DNA from: Salmonella bongori NCTC 12419
GTDB lineage: Bacteria; Pseudomonadota; Gammaproteobacteria; Enterobacterales; Enterobacteriaceae
Assembly: GCF_000252995.1 (NCBI RefSeq)
Contig: NC_015761.1
Coordinates: 4,216,001 to 4,280,000 of the forward strand
Length of the DNA: 64,000 bases
Direction: 5' to 3'
Position 1 is the first letter of the stretch, and each line of letters starts with the position of its first letter. This document shows positions 42,433 through 50,107 of this stretch, in pieces. Both the position numbers and the translations under genes were made by a program. Under the pieces are notes generated by a model, which was not told the origin of the DNA, did not search any database, and saw nothing but the letters and a program-made list of their open reading frames with translations.

Positions 42433-44877
42433 ATGTCACAAGATCCTTTCCAGGAACGCGAAGCTGAAAAATACGCGAATCCTATCCCGAGCCGGGAATT
42501 TATCCTTGAACATTTAACGAAACGTGAAAAACCGGCCAGTCGCGAAGAACTGGCCGTAGAACTGAATATTGAAGGTGAAGAGCAGATTGAAGCTCTGCGC
42601 CGCCGCCTGCGCGCGATGGAGCGTGACGGACAACTGGTCTTTACGCGTCGTCAGTGCTATGCGCTGCCGGAACGCCTCGACCTGCTGAAAGGCACCGTTA
42701 TTGGCCATCGTGATGGCTACGGTTTTCTGCGCGTTGAAGGGCGTAAAGATGATTTATACCTGTCCAGCGAGCAGATGAAAACCTGTATTCATGGCGATCA
42801 GGTGCTGGCGCAGCCGTTGGGTGCCGATCGTAAAGGGCGTCGTGAGGCGCGTATCGTTCGTGTTCTGGTGCCGAAAACCAGCCAGATTGTTGGCCGTTAC
42901 TTTACCGACGCAGGTGTGGGTTTCGTGGTGCCTGACGACAGCCGTCTAAGCTTTGACATCCTGATCCCGCCGGAAGAGGTGATGGGCGCGCGGATGGGCT
43001 TCGTGGTAGTCGTAGAACTGACCCAACGTCCAACCCGCCGCACCAAAGCGGTGGGGAAAATCGTCGAAGTACTGGGCGACAACATGGGTACAGGTATGGC
43101 GGTAGATATGGCGCTGCGCACCCATGAAATTCCTTACATCTGGCCGCAGGCGGTAGAGCAACAGATCGCCGGACTGAAAGAAGAGGTGCCGGAAGAGGCA
43201 AAAGCAGGTCGTGTCGATCTGCGCGAGCTGCCGCTGGTCACCATTGATGGCGAAGATGCCCGTGATTTTGACGACGCAGTCTATTGTGAGAAAAAACGCG
43301 GCGGCGGCTGGCGTTTGTGGGTCGCTATTGCTGACGTGAGCTATTATGTCCGTCCGCCAACCCCACTGGATCGTGAGGCACGCAATCGTGGTACATCGGT
43401 TTACTTCCCGTCACAGGTTGTGCCGATGCTGCCGGAGGTGCTCTCCAACGGGTTGTGTTCGTTGAACCCGCAGGTTGACAGGCTGTGTATGGTCTGTGAA
43501 ATGACTATCTCGGCGAAAGGGCGTTTAACGGGTTACAAATTCTATGAAGCGGTGATGAGCTCTCATGCCCGTCTGACCTATACCAAAGTCTGGCATATGC
43601 TGCAGGGCGACCAGGATCTGCGTGAACAATATGCGCCACTGGTGAAGCATATCGAAGAGCTGCACAACCTCTACAAAGTACTGGATAAAGCGCGTGAAGA
43701 ACGTGGCGGTATCTCGTTTGAAAGCGAAGAGGCGAAGTTTATTTTCAACGCTGAACGCCGTATTGAGCGTATCGAACAGACTCAGCGTAACGACGCGCAT
43801 AAGCTTATCGAAGAGTGCATGATCATGGCGAATATCTCGGCGGCGCGTTTTGTCGAGAAAGCCAAAGAGCCCGCCCTGTTCCGTATTCATGATAAGCCCA
43901 CCACCGAAGCAATTACCTTATTTCGCTCCGTACTGGCGGAGCTGGGGCTGGAGCTTCCGGGCGGAAATAAACCGGAACCGCGCGATTATGCCGAACTGCT
44001 TGAATCAATTGCCGACAGACCGGACGCCGAAATGCTGCAAACGATGCTGCTGCGTTCAATGAAGCAGGCCATTTACGATCCGGAAAACCGCGGGCACTTT
44101 GGTCTGGCGTTGCAGTCTTATGCGCACTTTACCTCGCCGATTCGCCGTTACCCGGACCTCTCTTTGCACCGTGCCATTAAGTACCTGCTGGCGAAAGAGC
44201 AAGGAAACAAGGGCAACACTACCGAAACGGGCGGTTACCACTATTCAATGGAAGAGATGTTGCAGCTCGGCCAGCACTGTTCGATGGCGGAACGCCGCGC
44301 TGATGAGGCGACACGCGACGTCGCTGACTGGCTGAAGTGTGACTTTATGCTCGATCAGGTAGGCAATATCTTTAAAGGTGTCATTGCCAGCGTCACTGGT
44401 TTCGGCTTCTTTGTCCGTCTTGACGAACTGTTTATCGATGGGCTGGTACATGTTTCTTCGCTGGATAACGATTACTACCGCTTTGATCAGGTTGGACAAC
44501 GGTTGATCGGCGAGTCCGGTGGACAAACGTATCGACTGGGCGACCGGGTCGAAGTTCGTGTCGAAGCGGTGAATATGGACGAGCGGAAAATCGACTTTAG
44601 CCTGATCTCCAGCGAGCGCGCACCGCGTAACGTTGGCAAAACGGCGCGTGAAAAAGCGAAAAAAGGCGAAAGCAAAAATGCCGGTAAACGCCGCCAGGTC
44701 GGTAAAAAAGTGAATTTCGAACCGGACAGCGCCTTCCGCGGTGAGAAAAAAGGTAAAGCAAAGCCTAAAGCGGATAAAAAAAGCGATAAAAAAGTGAAAA
44801 AGCCATCTGACAAAACGCGTAAAATCGCCGCCGCCACTAAAGCCAAACGAGCGGCGAAGAAAAAAGCCGCGGAGTAA
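42433..44877 (+). CDS. rnr: Ribonuclease R
   Basis: RNase R is a 3'-5' exoribonuclease that digests structured RNA and takes part in ribosome quality control and trans-translation. The 814-residue protein has an N-terminal helix-turn-helix, two cold-shock domains, the RNB catalytic domain with DGEDARDFDDAVY (the Mg-binding aspartates, about 272-284), an S1 domain (about 640-725), and a very Lys-rich tail that binds SmpB/tmRNA. I chose the ATG at 42433 with GGAGGAAC upstream; the frame opens earlier inside nsrR, but that part lacks support. Confidence 0.97.
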   Translation: MSQDPFQEREAEKYANPIPSREFILEHLTKREKPASREELAVELNIEGEEQIEALRRRLRAMERDGQLVFTRRQCYALPERLDLLKGTVIGHRDGYGFLRVEGRKDDLYLSSEQMKTCIHGDQVLAQPLGADRKGRREARIVRVLVPKTSQIVGRYFTDAGVGFVVPDDSRLSFDILIPPEEVMGARMGFVVVVELTQRPTRRTKAVGKIVEVLGDNMGTGMAVDMALRTHEIPYIWPQAVEQQIAGLKEEVPEEAKAGRVDLRELPLVTIDGEDARDFDDAVYCEKKRGGGWRLWVAIADVSYYVRPPTPLDREARNRGTSVYFPSQVVPMLPEVLSNGLCSLNPQVDRLCMVCEMTISAKGRLTGYKFYEAVMSSHARLTYTKVWHMLQGDQDLREQYAPLVKHIEELHNLYKVLDKAREERGGISFESEEAKFIFNAERRIERIEQTQRNDAHKLIEECMIMANISAARFVEKAKEPALFRIHDKPTTEAITLFRSVLAELGLELPGGNKPEPRDYAELLESIADRPDAEMLQTMLLRSMKQAIYDPENRGHFGLALQSYAHFTSPIRRYPDLSLHRAIKYLLAKEQGNKGNTTETGGYHYSMEEMLQLGQHCSMAERRADEATRDVADWLKCDFMLDQVGNIFKGVIASVTGFGFFVRLDELFIDGLVHVSSLDNDYYRFDQVGQRLIGESGGQTYRLGDRVEVRVEAVNMDERKIDFSLISSERAPRNVGKTAREKAKKGESKNAGKRRQVGKKVNFEPDSAFRGEKKGKAKPKADKKSDKKVKKPSDKTRKIAAATKAKRAAKKKAAE

Positions 44878-44892
44878 ATACACTCCCTCCAG

Positions 44893-44916
44893 CCCTCCTC
44901 CTGAAAGGGAGGAGGG
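44893..44916 (+). repeat. Stem-loop between rnr and rlmB
   Basis: CCCTCCTCC and GGAGGAGGG form a 9-bp perfect stem 15 nt after rnr. No T-run follows directly. A second REP-like inverted repeat (ACCGG/CCGGT, about 44931-44957) lies before rlmB. It may stabilise the rnr message end while allowing readthrough. Confidence 0.65.
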
Positions 44917-44980
44917 TGAATATTTTCCCGACCGGATAAGCATAGCGCTGCCGGTAAAAAGACATGAATGAGAACCATCA

Positions 44981-45712
44981 ATGAGTGAAATGATTTACGG
45001 CATCCATGCGGTCCAGGCTCTGTTAGAGCGCGCGCCAGAACGTTTTCAGGATGTCTTTATCCTAAAAGGGCGCGAAGACAAACGCTTGCTGCCGTTGATT
45101 CATGCTTTAGAAGCGCAGGGCATTGTGATTCAACTGGCAAGCCGCCAGTTTTTGGATGAGAAAAGCGAAGGCGCGGTACACCAGGGGATTATCGCCCGGG
45201 TGAAACCGGGGCGGCAGTACCAGGAAAACGATCTGCCGGATCTGATTGCGCTACACGATCGCCCCTTTTTGTTGATCCTTGATGGCGTCACCGATCCGCA
45301 TAACCTCGGCGCCTGTTTGCGTAGTGCCGATGCCGCAGGTGTACATGCGGTAATCGTGCCGAAAGACCGTTCCGCACAGCTCAACGCGACGGCGAAAAAA
45401 GTCGCCTGCGGCGCCGCGGAAAGCGTGCCGCTGATCCGGGTCACCAACCTGGCGCGCACGATGCGCATGTTGCAGGAGGAGAATATCTGGATTGTCGGGA
45501 CGGCAGGCGAGGCTGACCATACTTTATACCAGAGTAAAATGCCAGGCCGCATGGCGTTGGTCATGGGCGCAGAAGGTGAAGGTATGCGACGCCTGACACG
45601 TGAGCATTGCGATGAGCTGATCAGTATTCCTATGGCCGGGAGCGTATCGTCGCTGAATGTTTCTGTTGCGACGGGGATTTGTCTGTTTGAAGCTGTTCGC
45701 CAGCGAACCTGA
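44981..45712 (+). CDS. rlmB: 23S rRNA (guanosine-2'-O)-methyltransferase RlmB
   Basis: RlmB methylates the ribose of G2251 in the P loop of 23S rRNA. The 243-residue protein has an N-terminal substrate-binding domain (about 1-80) and a SPOUT (TrmH-like) domain with the knot motifs NLGACLRSADAAGVHAVI, LVMGAEGEGMRRL and SLNVSVATGICLFE. The ATG at 44981 gives the E. coli length. It ends at a strong terminator at 45734-45766. Confidence 0.98.
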   Translation: MSEMIYGIHAVQALLERAPERFQDVFILKGREDKRLLPLIHALEAQGIVIQLASRQFLDEKSEGAVHQGIIARVKPGRQYQENDLPDLIALHDRPFLLILDGVTDPHNLGACLRSADAAGVHAVIVPKDRSAQLNATAKKVACGAAESVPLIRVTNLARTMRMLQEENIWIVGTAGEADHTLYQSKMPGRMALVMGAEGEGMRRLTREHCDELISIPMAGSVSSLNVSVATGICLFEAVRQRT

Positions 45713-45733
45713 CGTTAACATTATTTTTTTCAG

Positions 45734-45766
45734 AAAAAACCATCCATAATCGGATGGTTTTTTTTT
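45734..45766 (+). terminator. Terminator of the rnr-rlmB transcript
   Basis: AAAAAACCATCC and GGATGGTTTTTTTTT form a stem with a 6-nt loop and a long T-run. It separates rlmB from the yjf cassette. Confidence 0.93.
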
Positions 45767-45842
45767 ATCGTTGGCTGATAATATAAAAGCGAAGCTTGTC
45801 TTGTAATTTTTTATTTATAAATAATGAGTCAGAGATAAAAAT

Positions 45843-46247
45843 ATGGCATGGACTCCACGCACGTTGGCGGAAGCGCTACGTAAAATTGCTGAATTAGATA
45901 TTGATGTAGAAAATAATGAATCTTCATTGATAATAAAAATGAATGATTATGGCGACTTAAAACTTACCATTTTATTTACCTCAAAACAAATAATTATCGA
46001 GACTTATATATGTCCGGTAAATACTATTAGAGATACCGCGGAATTTAACCTTTTCTTACTAAGAAATCAGAAGGTTTTACCGCTGTCTTCGGTCGGTATT
46101 ACCCGGGTGAAGCAGGAAGAATATTATGTCGCTTTTGGCGCGTTGTCGTTAAATTCTTCGCTTGATGATGTGACGCTGGAAATCACTACGCTTGTAGAAA
46201 ATGCGTTGGATATCGCTGAAATAACACAAGACTACTCTCAGGAATAA
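45843..46247 (+). CDS. yjfI: YjfI, DUF2170 protein
   Basis: A 134-residue soluble acidic protein of unknown function, first gene of a six-gene cassette. It starts MAWTPRTLAEALRKIAELDIDVE and resembles a small alpha/beta sensor or chaperone fold. The YxxxFGALSLNSSLDD region is the family block. DUF2170 genes commonly sit beside PspA-like genes, as here, where yjfJ follows after 14 nt. The 5' part is AT-rich compared with the flanking genes. The promoter must lie between 45767 and 45842. Confidence 0.88.
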   Translation: MAWTPRTLAEALRKIAELDIDVENNESSLIIKMNDYGDLKLTILFTSKQIIIETYICPVNTIRDTAEFNLFLLRNQKVLPLSSVGITRVKQEEYYVAFGALSLNSSLDDVTLEITTLVENALDIAEITQDYSQE

Positions 46248-46261
46248 TACAGGCGGCCTTC

Positions 46262-46960
46262 ATGGGAATTTTAAAAAGTTTGTTCACATTAGGTAAATCA
46301 CTGGTTGCTCAGGCAGAAGATGCCATTGATGAAACGCAAGGCGTACGTATGCTGGAGCAGCATATTCGCGACGCAAAAGCCGAACTGGATAAAGCGGGTA
46401 AATCCAGGGTGGATTTGTTAGCGCGGGTGAAACTCAGCCATGACAAGTTGAACGATTTACGTGAGCGTAAAGCCAGCCTTGAAGCACGTGCGCTGGCGGC
46501 CATGAGTAAGAATGTTGATGCCGCTTTACTTAACGAAGTGGCGGAAGAGATCGCACGCCTGGAAAATACCCTTCTTGCTGAAGAACAGGTGCTGACAAAC
46601 CTGGAAGCCTCTCGCGATACGGTAGAAAAGGCGGTGACGGCGACAGGCCAGCGGATTGCGCAGTTTGAGCAGCAACTTGAGGTGGTTAAAGCGACAGAAG
46701 CCATGCAGCGCGCGCAGCAGGCGGTGACGACCTCGACCGTCGGTGCGTCTTCAAATGTTTCTACGGCAGCGGAGTCGCTTAAACGTTTACAAACACGTCA
46801 GGCTGAACGTCAGGCCCGGCTGGATGCCGCCGCGCAACTGGAAAAAGTCGCCGATGGACGCGACCTGGACGAAAAACTGGCGCAGGCCGGTATTGGTGCA
46901 ACCCATAAAAGCAATGCTCAGGATGTACTGGCGCGCTTACAGCGTCAGCAAGGCGAGTAA
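46262..46960 (+). CDS. yjfJ: PspA/IM30-family protein YjfJ
   Basis: A 232-residue PspA/IM30/Vipp1-like protein, probably a peripheral inner-membrane coat that assembles into helical rods (ESCRT-III-like) on damaged membrane. It starts MGILKSLFTLGKSLVAQAEDAID, an amphipathic membrane-binding helix. Long coiled coils fill 25-160 (DKAGKSRVDLLARVKLS, LLAEEQVLTNLEASRDTVEKA). It differs from stress-induced PspA, which is encoded elsewhere with pspF and pspBC; no pspF-like gene is near. It is followed by a 173-nt gap and yjfK. Confidence 0.92.
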   Translation: MGILKSLFTLGKSLVAQAEDAIDETQGVRMLEQHIRDAKAELDKAGKSRVDLLARVKLSHDKLNDLRERKASLEARALAAMSKNVDAALLNEVAEEIARLENTLLAEEQVLTNLEASRDTVEKAVTATGQRIAQFEQQLEVVKATEAMQRAQQAVTTSTVGASSNVSTAAESLKRLQTRQAERQARLDAAAQLEKVADGRDLDEKLAQAGIGATHKSNAQDVLARLQRQQGE

Positions 46961-47049
46961 TGCTTGCCTATCAAAATCTGCCGGCGTATTTGTCCGCCCT
47001 GCCCGGGCCTGCTTATCGGACGGTATTGGCTTTGTTATCTGGCGCATGA
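46960..47049 (+). CDS. Possible small ORF or decayed gene between yjfJ and yjfK
   Basis: An ATG overlapping the yjfJ stop (TAATG) opens a 29-codon frame, MLAYQNLPAYLSALPGPAYR..., which ends at TGA 47047-47049. After this stop the same frame is open through to yjfK. A second frame from a TTG at 46964 is also open across the gap and reads protein-like (HESALPHGIMPGNNCSLAEE). The 173-nt gap is otherwise unexplained. It may encode a coupled small protein, be the relic of a gene, or be chance. I do not recognise it. Confidence 0.25.
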   Translation: MLAYQNLPAYLSALPGPAYRTVLALLSGA

Positions 47050-47133
47050 AAGCGCGCTACCACATGGCATTATGCCTGGCAACAATTGCAGTCTGGCCGA
47101 AGAGGTCGTCTGGCAGGAAAGAGAGATTTCCCT

Positions 47134-47793
47134 ATGTTACAGTTTTTTCGGCGTTTATTCGGTAAAACAAACGGGCCAGCGCCGGTTCGTGGGCCATTAG
47201 GACTACATCTTAACGCCGGTTTTACGCTGGATACGCTGGCGTTTCGGCTGCTGGAGCCGTCGTTGCTGGTGACATTACCGGGCGAAAAATACACTGTTGC
47301 GGCAGCGAGTCGCATAGATTTAGGCGGCGGCAGCCAGATTTTTCGCTACTACACTTCTGGCGATGAGTTTCTGCAAATCAATACCACTGGCGGCGTGGAC
47401 ATCGACGACATTGATGACATCAAGCTCTTCGTGTACGAGGACAGCTTCGGTATCAACGAGGAACGTCACTGGCGTTCAGCTATTGCGCCCGCGGCAATAG
47501 GGCCGATAACGCTCGACTGGCAGGAACGACGCTGGCAGCGCTTTTTTAACGCTGAAGAGCCGGGAAATATTGAGCCCGTCTACATGCTGGAAAAGGTTGA
47601 AAATCAGCAGGCAGAGAGATGGGACGTTCACAATTTTACGATGGGCTTCCAGCGTCAGGTGGCGGACGATACCTGTGAATATCTTTTATTGACCGGAGAA
47701 GAATCATTTAACGAGCGTGGCGAGCCTGAATGGGTATTTTCACGCGCGCTTGGTGTGGATATTCCACTCACTTCACTAACGGTTATTGGCTAA
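47134..47793 (+). CDS. yjfK: YjfK, DUF2491 protein
   Basis: A 219-residue soluble protein of unknown function in the PspA-like cassette. It begins MLQFFRRLFGKTNGPAPVRGPLGLHL; the first helix is basic and hydrophobic, suggesting peripheral membrane contact. The central INTTGGVDIDDIDDIKLFVYED and NIEPVYMLEKVEN blocks are family hallmarks. I chose the ATG at 47134, preceded by a purine-rich GAAAGAGAG, over an upstream in-frame start at 47086, because it matches E. coli YjfK. It precedes yjfL by 17 nt. Confidence 0.88.
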   Translation: MLQFFRRLFGKTNGPAPVRGPLGLHLNAGFTLDTLAFRLLEPSLLVTLPGEKYTVAAASRIDLGGGSQIFRYYTSGDEFLQINTTGGVDIDDIDDIKLFVYEDSFGINEERHWRSAIAPAAIGPITLDWQERRWQRFFNAEEPGNIEPVYMLEKVENQQAERWDVHNFTMGFQRQVADDTCEYLLLTGEESFNERGEPEWVFSRALGVDIPLTSLTVIG

Positions 47794-47810
47794 GTACTTA
47801 AAGGACAATT

Positions 47811-48209
47811 ATGCATATACTGGATTCATTATTGGCTTTCTGCGCCTATTTTTTTATTGGCGCGGCAATGGTCATTATATTTCTTTTTATTTACTCAAAG
47901 ATAACGCCGCATAATGAATGGCAGTTGATAAAAAATAACAATACTGCGGCATCGCTGGCCTTTAGCGGTACGTTGCTGGGCTATGTCATCCCTTTATCCA
48001 GCGCGGCGATAAACTCAGTCAGTATCCCGGACTATTTTGCCTGGGGCGGCATTGCGCTGGTTATTCAACTGCTGATTTATGGCTGCGTAAGGTTATACAT
48101 GCCTACGCTGAGCGAAAAAATTATTCATCACAACGTGGCGGCGGGACTGTTTATGGGAACCGCAGCGCTGGCAGGCGGCATTTTCAACGCTGCCTGTATG
48201 ACATGGTAA
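47811..48209 (+). CDS. yjfL: YjfL, DUF350 membrane protein
   Basis: A 132-residue inner-membrane protein. Four hydrophobic segments are seen (LDSLLAFCAYFFIGAAMVIIFLFI, AASLAFSGTLLGYVIPLSSA, ALVIQLLIYGCVRLYM, HNVAAGLFMGTAALAGGIF). The conserved NTAASLAFSGTLLGYVIPL block defines DUF350. It may be the membrane anchor or channel component of the YjfJ system; that is inferred from context. It lies 9 nt before yjfM. Confidence 0.9.
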   Translation: MHILDSLLAFCAYFFIGAAMVIIFLFIYSKITPHNEWQLIKNNNTAASLAFSGTLLGYVIPLSSAAINSVSIPDYFAWGGIALVIQLLIYGCVRLYMPTLSEKIIHHNVAAGLFMGTAALAGGIFNAACMTW

Positions 48210-48218
48210 TGGAAGATC

Positions 48219-48857
48219 ATGGCAAAAAAACGACAATCCAGAAATAAATCCCATACGCGTTATTCGGCAACAACCCGGATAGCTGAGCCAGTGAATCCCT
48301 TTGAGCGGAAACAACATCGTTATACCCCCAAATACCTGACGCTGGCGATTATGGGCGGCGCGGCCTTTTTTCTCCTGAAAGGTTGCGGCGATGACGGTAA
48401 TACCGACAATGATGGCGACGGTACGTTTTATTCTACGATGAATGACTGTATTGACGATGGCAATAGTGCCAGCGTTTGTGCTGACGGCTGGAATAATGCA
48501 AAAACAGAATTTTACGCCAATGTGCCTAAACAATTGACGCAGGAAAACTGCCAGTCGCAGTTTGGCGACTGCTACTTTGATAGCACCGAGCGAAGCTGGC
48601 TCCCCGTGTTTAGCGGTTTTTTGCTCAGTCGGATAATCCGTCAGAATCGTGATGAACCCTATATCTATAGCAGCGGTGGTTCATCCTATGTGTCCCGCCC
48701 CGTCTGGCGCACCGCGTCCGGCGACTATGCGTGGCGCAGCGGCACAGGAGAAAGCAATACTGTGACCCGCCATAGCTATACGACGCGGAAAGCCTCCACC
48801 ATTTCCCGCGGCGGCTATGGTCGTTCTTCCAGCGCCCGCGGGCATTGGGGAGGTTAA
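48219..48857 (+). CDS. yjfM: YjfM, DUF1190 protein (YgiB-like)
   Basis: A 212-residue envelope protein of unknown function, homologous to YgiB. A basic N-terminus (AKKRQSRNKSHTRYS) precedes one hydrophobic segment at about 47-60 (LTLAIMGGAAFFLLKGC). A Asp-rich stretch follows (DDGNTDNDGDG), resembling an EF-hand-like calcium loop but without a clear EF-hand. The C-terminal half is rich in Ser, Gly, Arg and Tyr and is probably disordered. It overlaps no gene and is followed by yjfC after 2 nt; the same gene pair order recurs in ygiB-ygiC. Confidence 0.88.
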   Translation: MAKKRQSRNKSHTRYSATTRIAEPVNPFERKQHRYTPKYLTLAIMGGAAFFLLKGCGDDGNTDNDGDGTFYSTMNDCIDDGNSASVCADGWNNAKTEFYANVPKQLTQENCQSQFGDCYFDSTERSWLPVFSGFLLSRIIRQNRDEPYIYSSGGSSYVSRPVWRTASGDYAWRSGTGESNTVTRHSYTTRKASTISRGGYGRSSSARGHWGG

Positions 48858-48859
48858 CC

Positions 48860-50023
48860 ATGCTACGACATAACGTGCCGGTGCGCCGGGATCTGGATAA
48901 GATCGCCTGCGATCACGGTTTCGACTTCCATATTATCGATGACGAAATTTACTGGGATGAAAGCCGGGCATACCGTTTTACATTACGACAAATTGAAGAA
49001 CAGATCGAAAAACCGACCGCAGAGCTTCATCAGATGTGCCTTGAGGTCGTAGAGCGTGCGGTCCATGATGAACAGATCATGCGGCAACTGGCGATCCCGC
49101 CGCTGTACTGGGATGTCATCGCGGAAAGTTGGCGCCGCCGCGATCCTTCGCTTTACGGACGAATGGATTTCGTCTGGTGCGGCAAAGATCCGGTAAAGTT
49201 GCTGGAATACAATGCCGATACACCGACTTCGCTCTATGAGTCCTCCTACTTTCAATGGCTATGGCTGGAAGATGCCCGCCGTAGTGGCGCCATCCCGCGT
49301 GATGCCGATCAATACAATGCGATACAGGAGCGGTTGATCGCCCGCTTCAGTGAGTTATATAGCCGGGAGCCACTCTACTTTTGTTGTTGTGAAGATACCG
49401 ATGAAGATCGCACGACAGTACTGTATCTCCAGGATTGCGCACAGCAGGCGGGTCAGGAGACGCGGTTTATCTATATTGAAGAACTGGGGCTTGGCGTAGG
49501 CGGTGTACTGACCGACCTGGAGGACAACGTGATTCGCCGCGCGTTTAAACTCTATCCGCTGGAGTGGATGATGCGCGACGATAACGGTCCGCTGCTACGT
49601 AAACGCCGTGAGCAGTGGATTGAGCCATTATGGAAAAGTATTCTGAGCAACAAAGGACTACTGCCATTATTGTGGCGCTTTTTTCCTGAACACCCGAACC
49701 TGCTCCCGGCCTGGTTTGACGGCGAAAAATCGCTCGCCGTGCCAGGTGAAAGCATGGTACGAAAGCCAATTTACTCGCGTGAAGGCGGTAATGTCACCAT
49801 TTTCGACGGTCTGCAAAATATTATCGACCATGCTGACGGTGATTACGCCGACGAACCGATGATTTACCAGGCATTTCAGCCGCTGCCGCGTTTTGGCGAT
49901 AGCTATACGCTGATTGGCAGTTGGATCATCGACGATGAAGCGTCCGGGATGGGGATTCGTGAGGATAATACGCTGATTACCAAAGATACTTCCCGTTTTG
50001 TTCCCCATTATATTGCGGGTTAA
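48860..50023 (+). CDS. yjfC: YjfC, glutathionylspermidine-synthase-like ATP-grasp ligase
   Basis: A 387-residue protein of the glutathionylspermidine synthetase C-terminal family (ATP-grasp). The paralogue YgiC is similar; neither has proven substrates. Conserved blocks are MDFVWCGKDPVKLLEYNADTPTSLYES and the ATP-grasp segment VRKPIYSREGGNVTIFDG followed by YQAFQPLPRF. GGGGAGG precedes the ATG at 48860. It ends the cassette; aidB begins 84 nt later. E. coli YjfC is also 387 residues. Function by family: amide-bond formation, perhaps on a peptide or polyamine. Confidence 0.9.
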   Translation: MLRHNVPVRRDLDKIACDHGFDFHIIDDEIYWDESRAYRFTLRQIEEQIEKPTAELHQMCLEVVERAVHDEQIMRQLAIPPLYWDVIAESWRRRDPSLYGRMDFVWCGKDPVKLLEYNADTPTSLYESSYFQWLWLEDARRSGAIPRDADQYNAIQERLIARFSELYSREPLYFCCCEDTDEDRTTVLYLQDCAQQAGQETRFIYIEELGLGVGGVLTDLEDNVIRRAFKLYPLEWMMRDDNGPLLRKRREQWIEPLWKSILSNKGLLPLLWRFFPEHPNLLPAWFDGEKSLAVPGESMVRKPIYSREGGNVTIFDGLQNIIDHADGDYADEPMIYQAFQPLPRFGDSYTLIGSWIIDDEASGMGIREDNTLITKDTSRFVPHYIAG

Positions 50024-50107
50024 TCCTGCTTTTGTGATCTTCCTCCGGCGTCAATGGCGCAGTCATGACCATACTTGACTGCACCGCCATTGAAGGAGGG
50101 AGACACA

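Noticed and set aside
48410..48425. Asp-rich loop in YjfM considered as an EF-hand calcium site
   Set aside because: The spacing of acidic residues does not give a full EF-hand with flanking helices; left as an acidic stretch.
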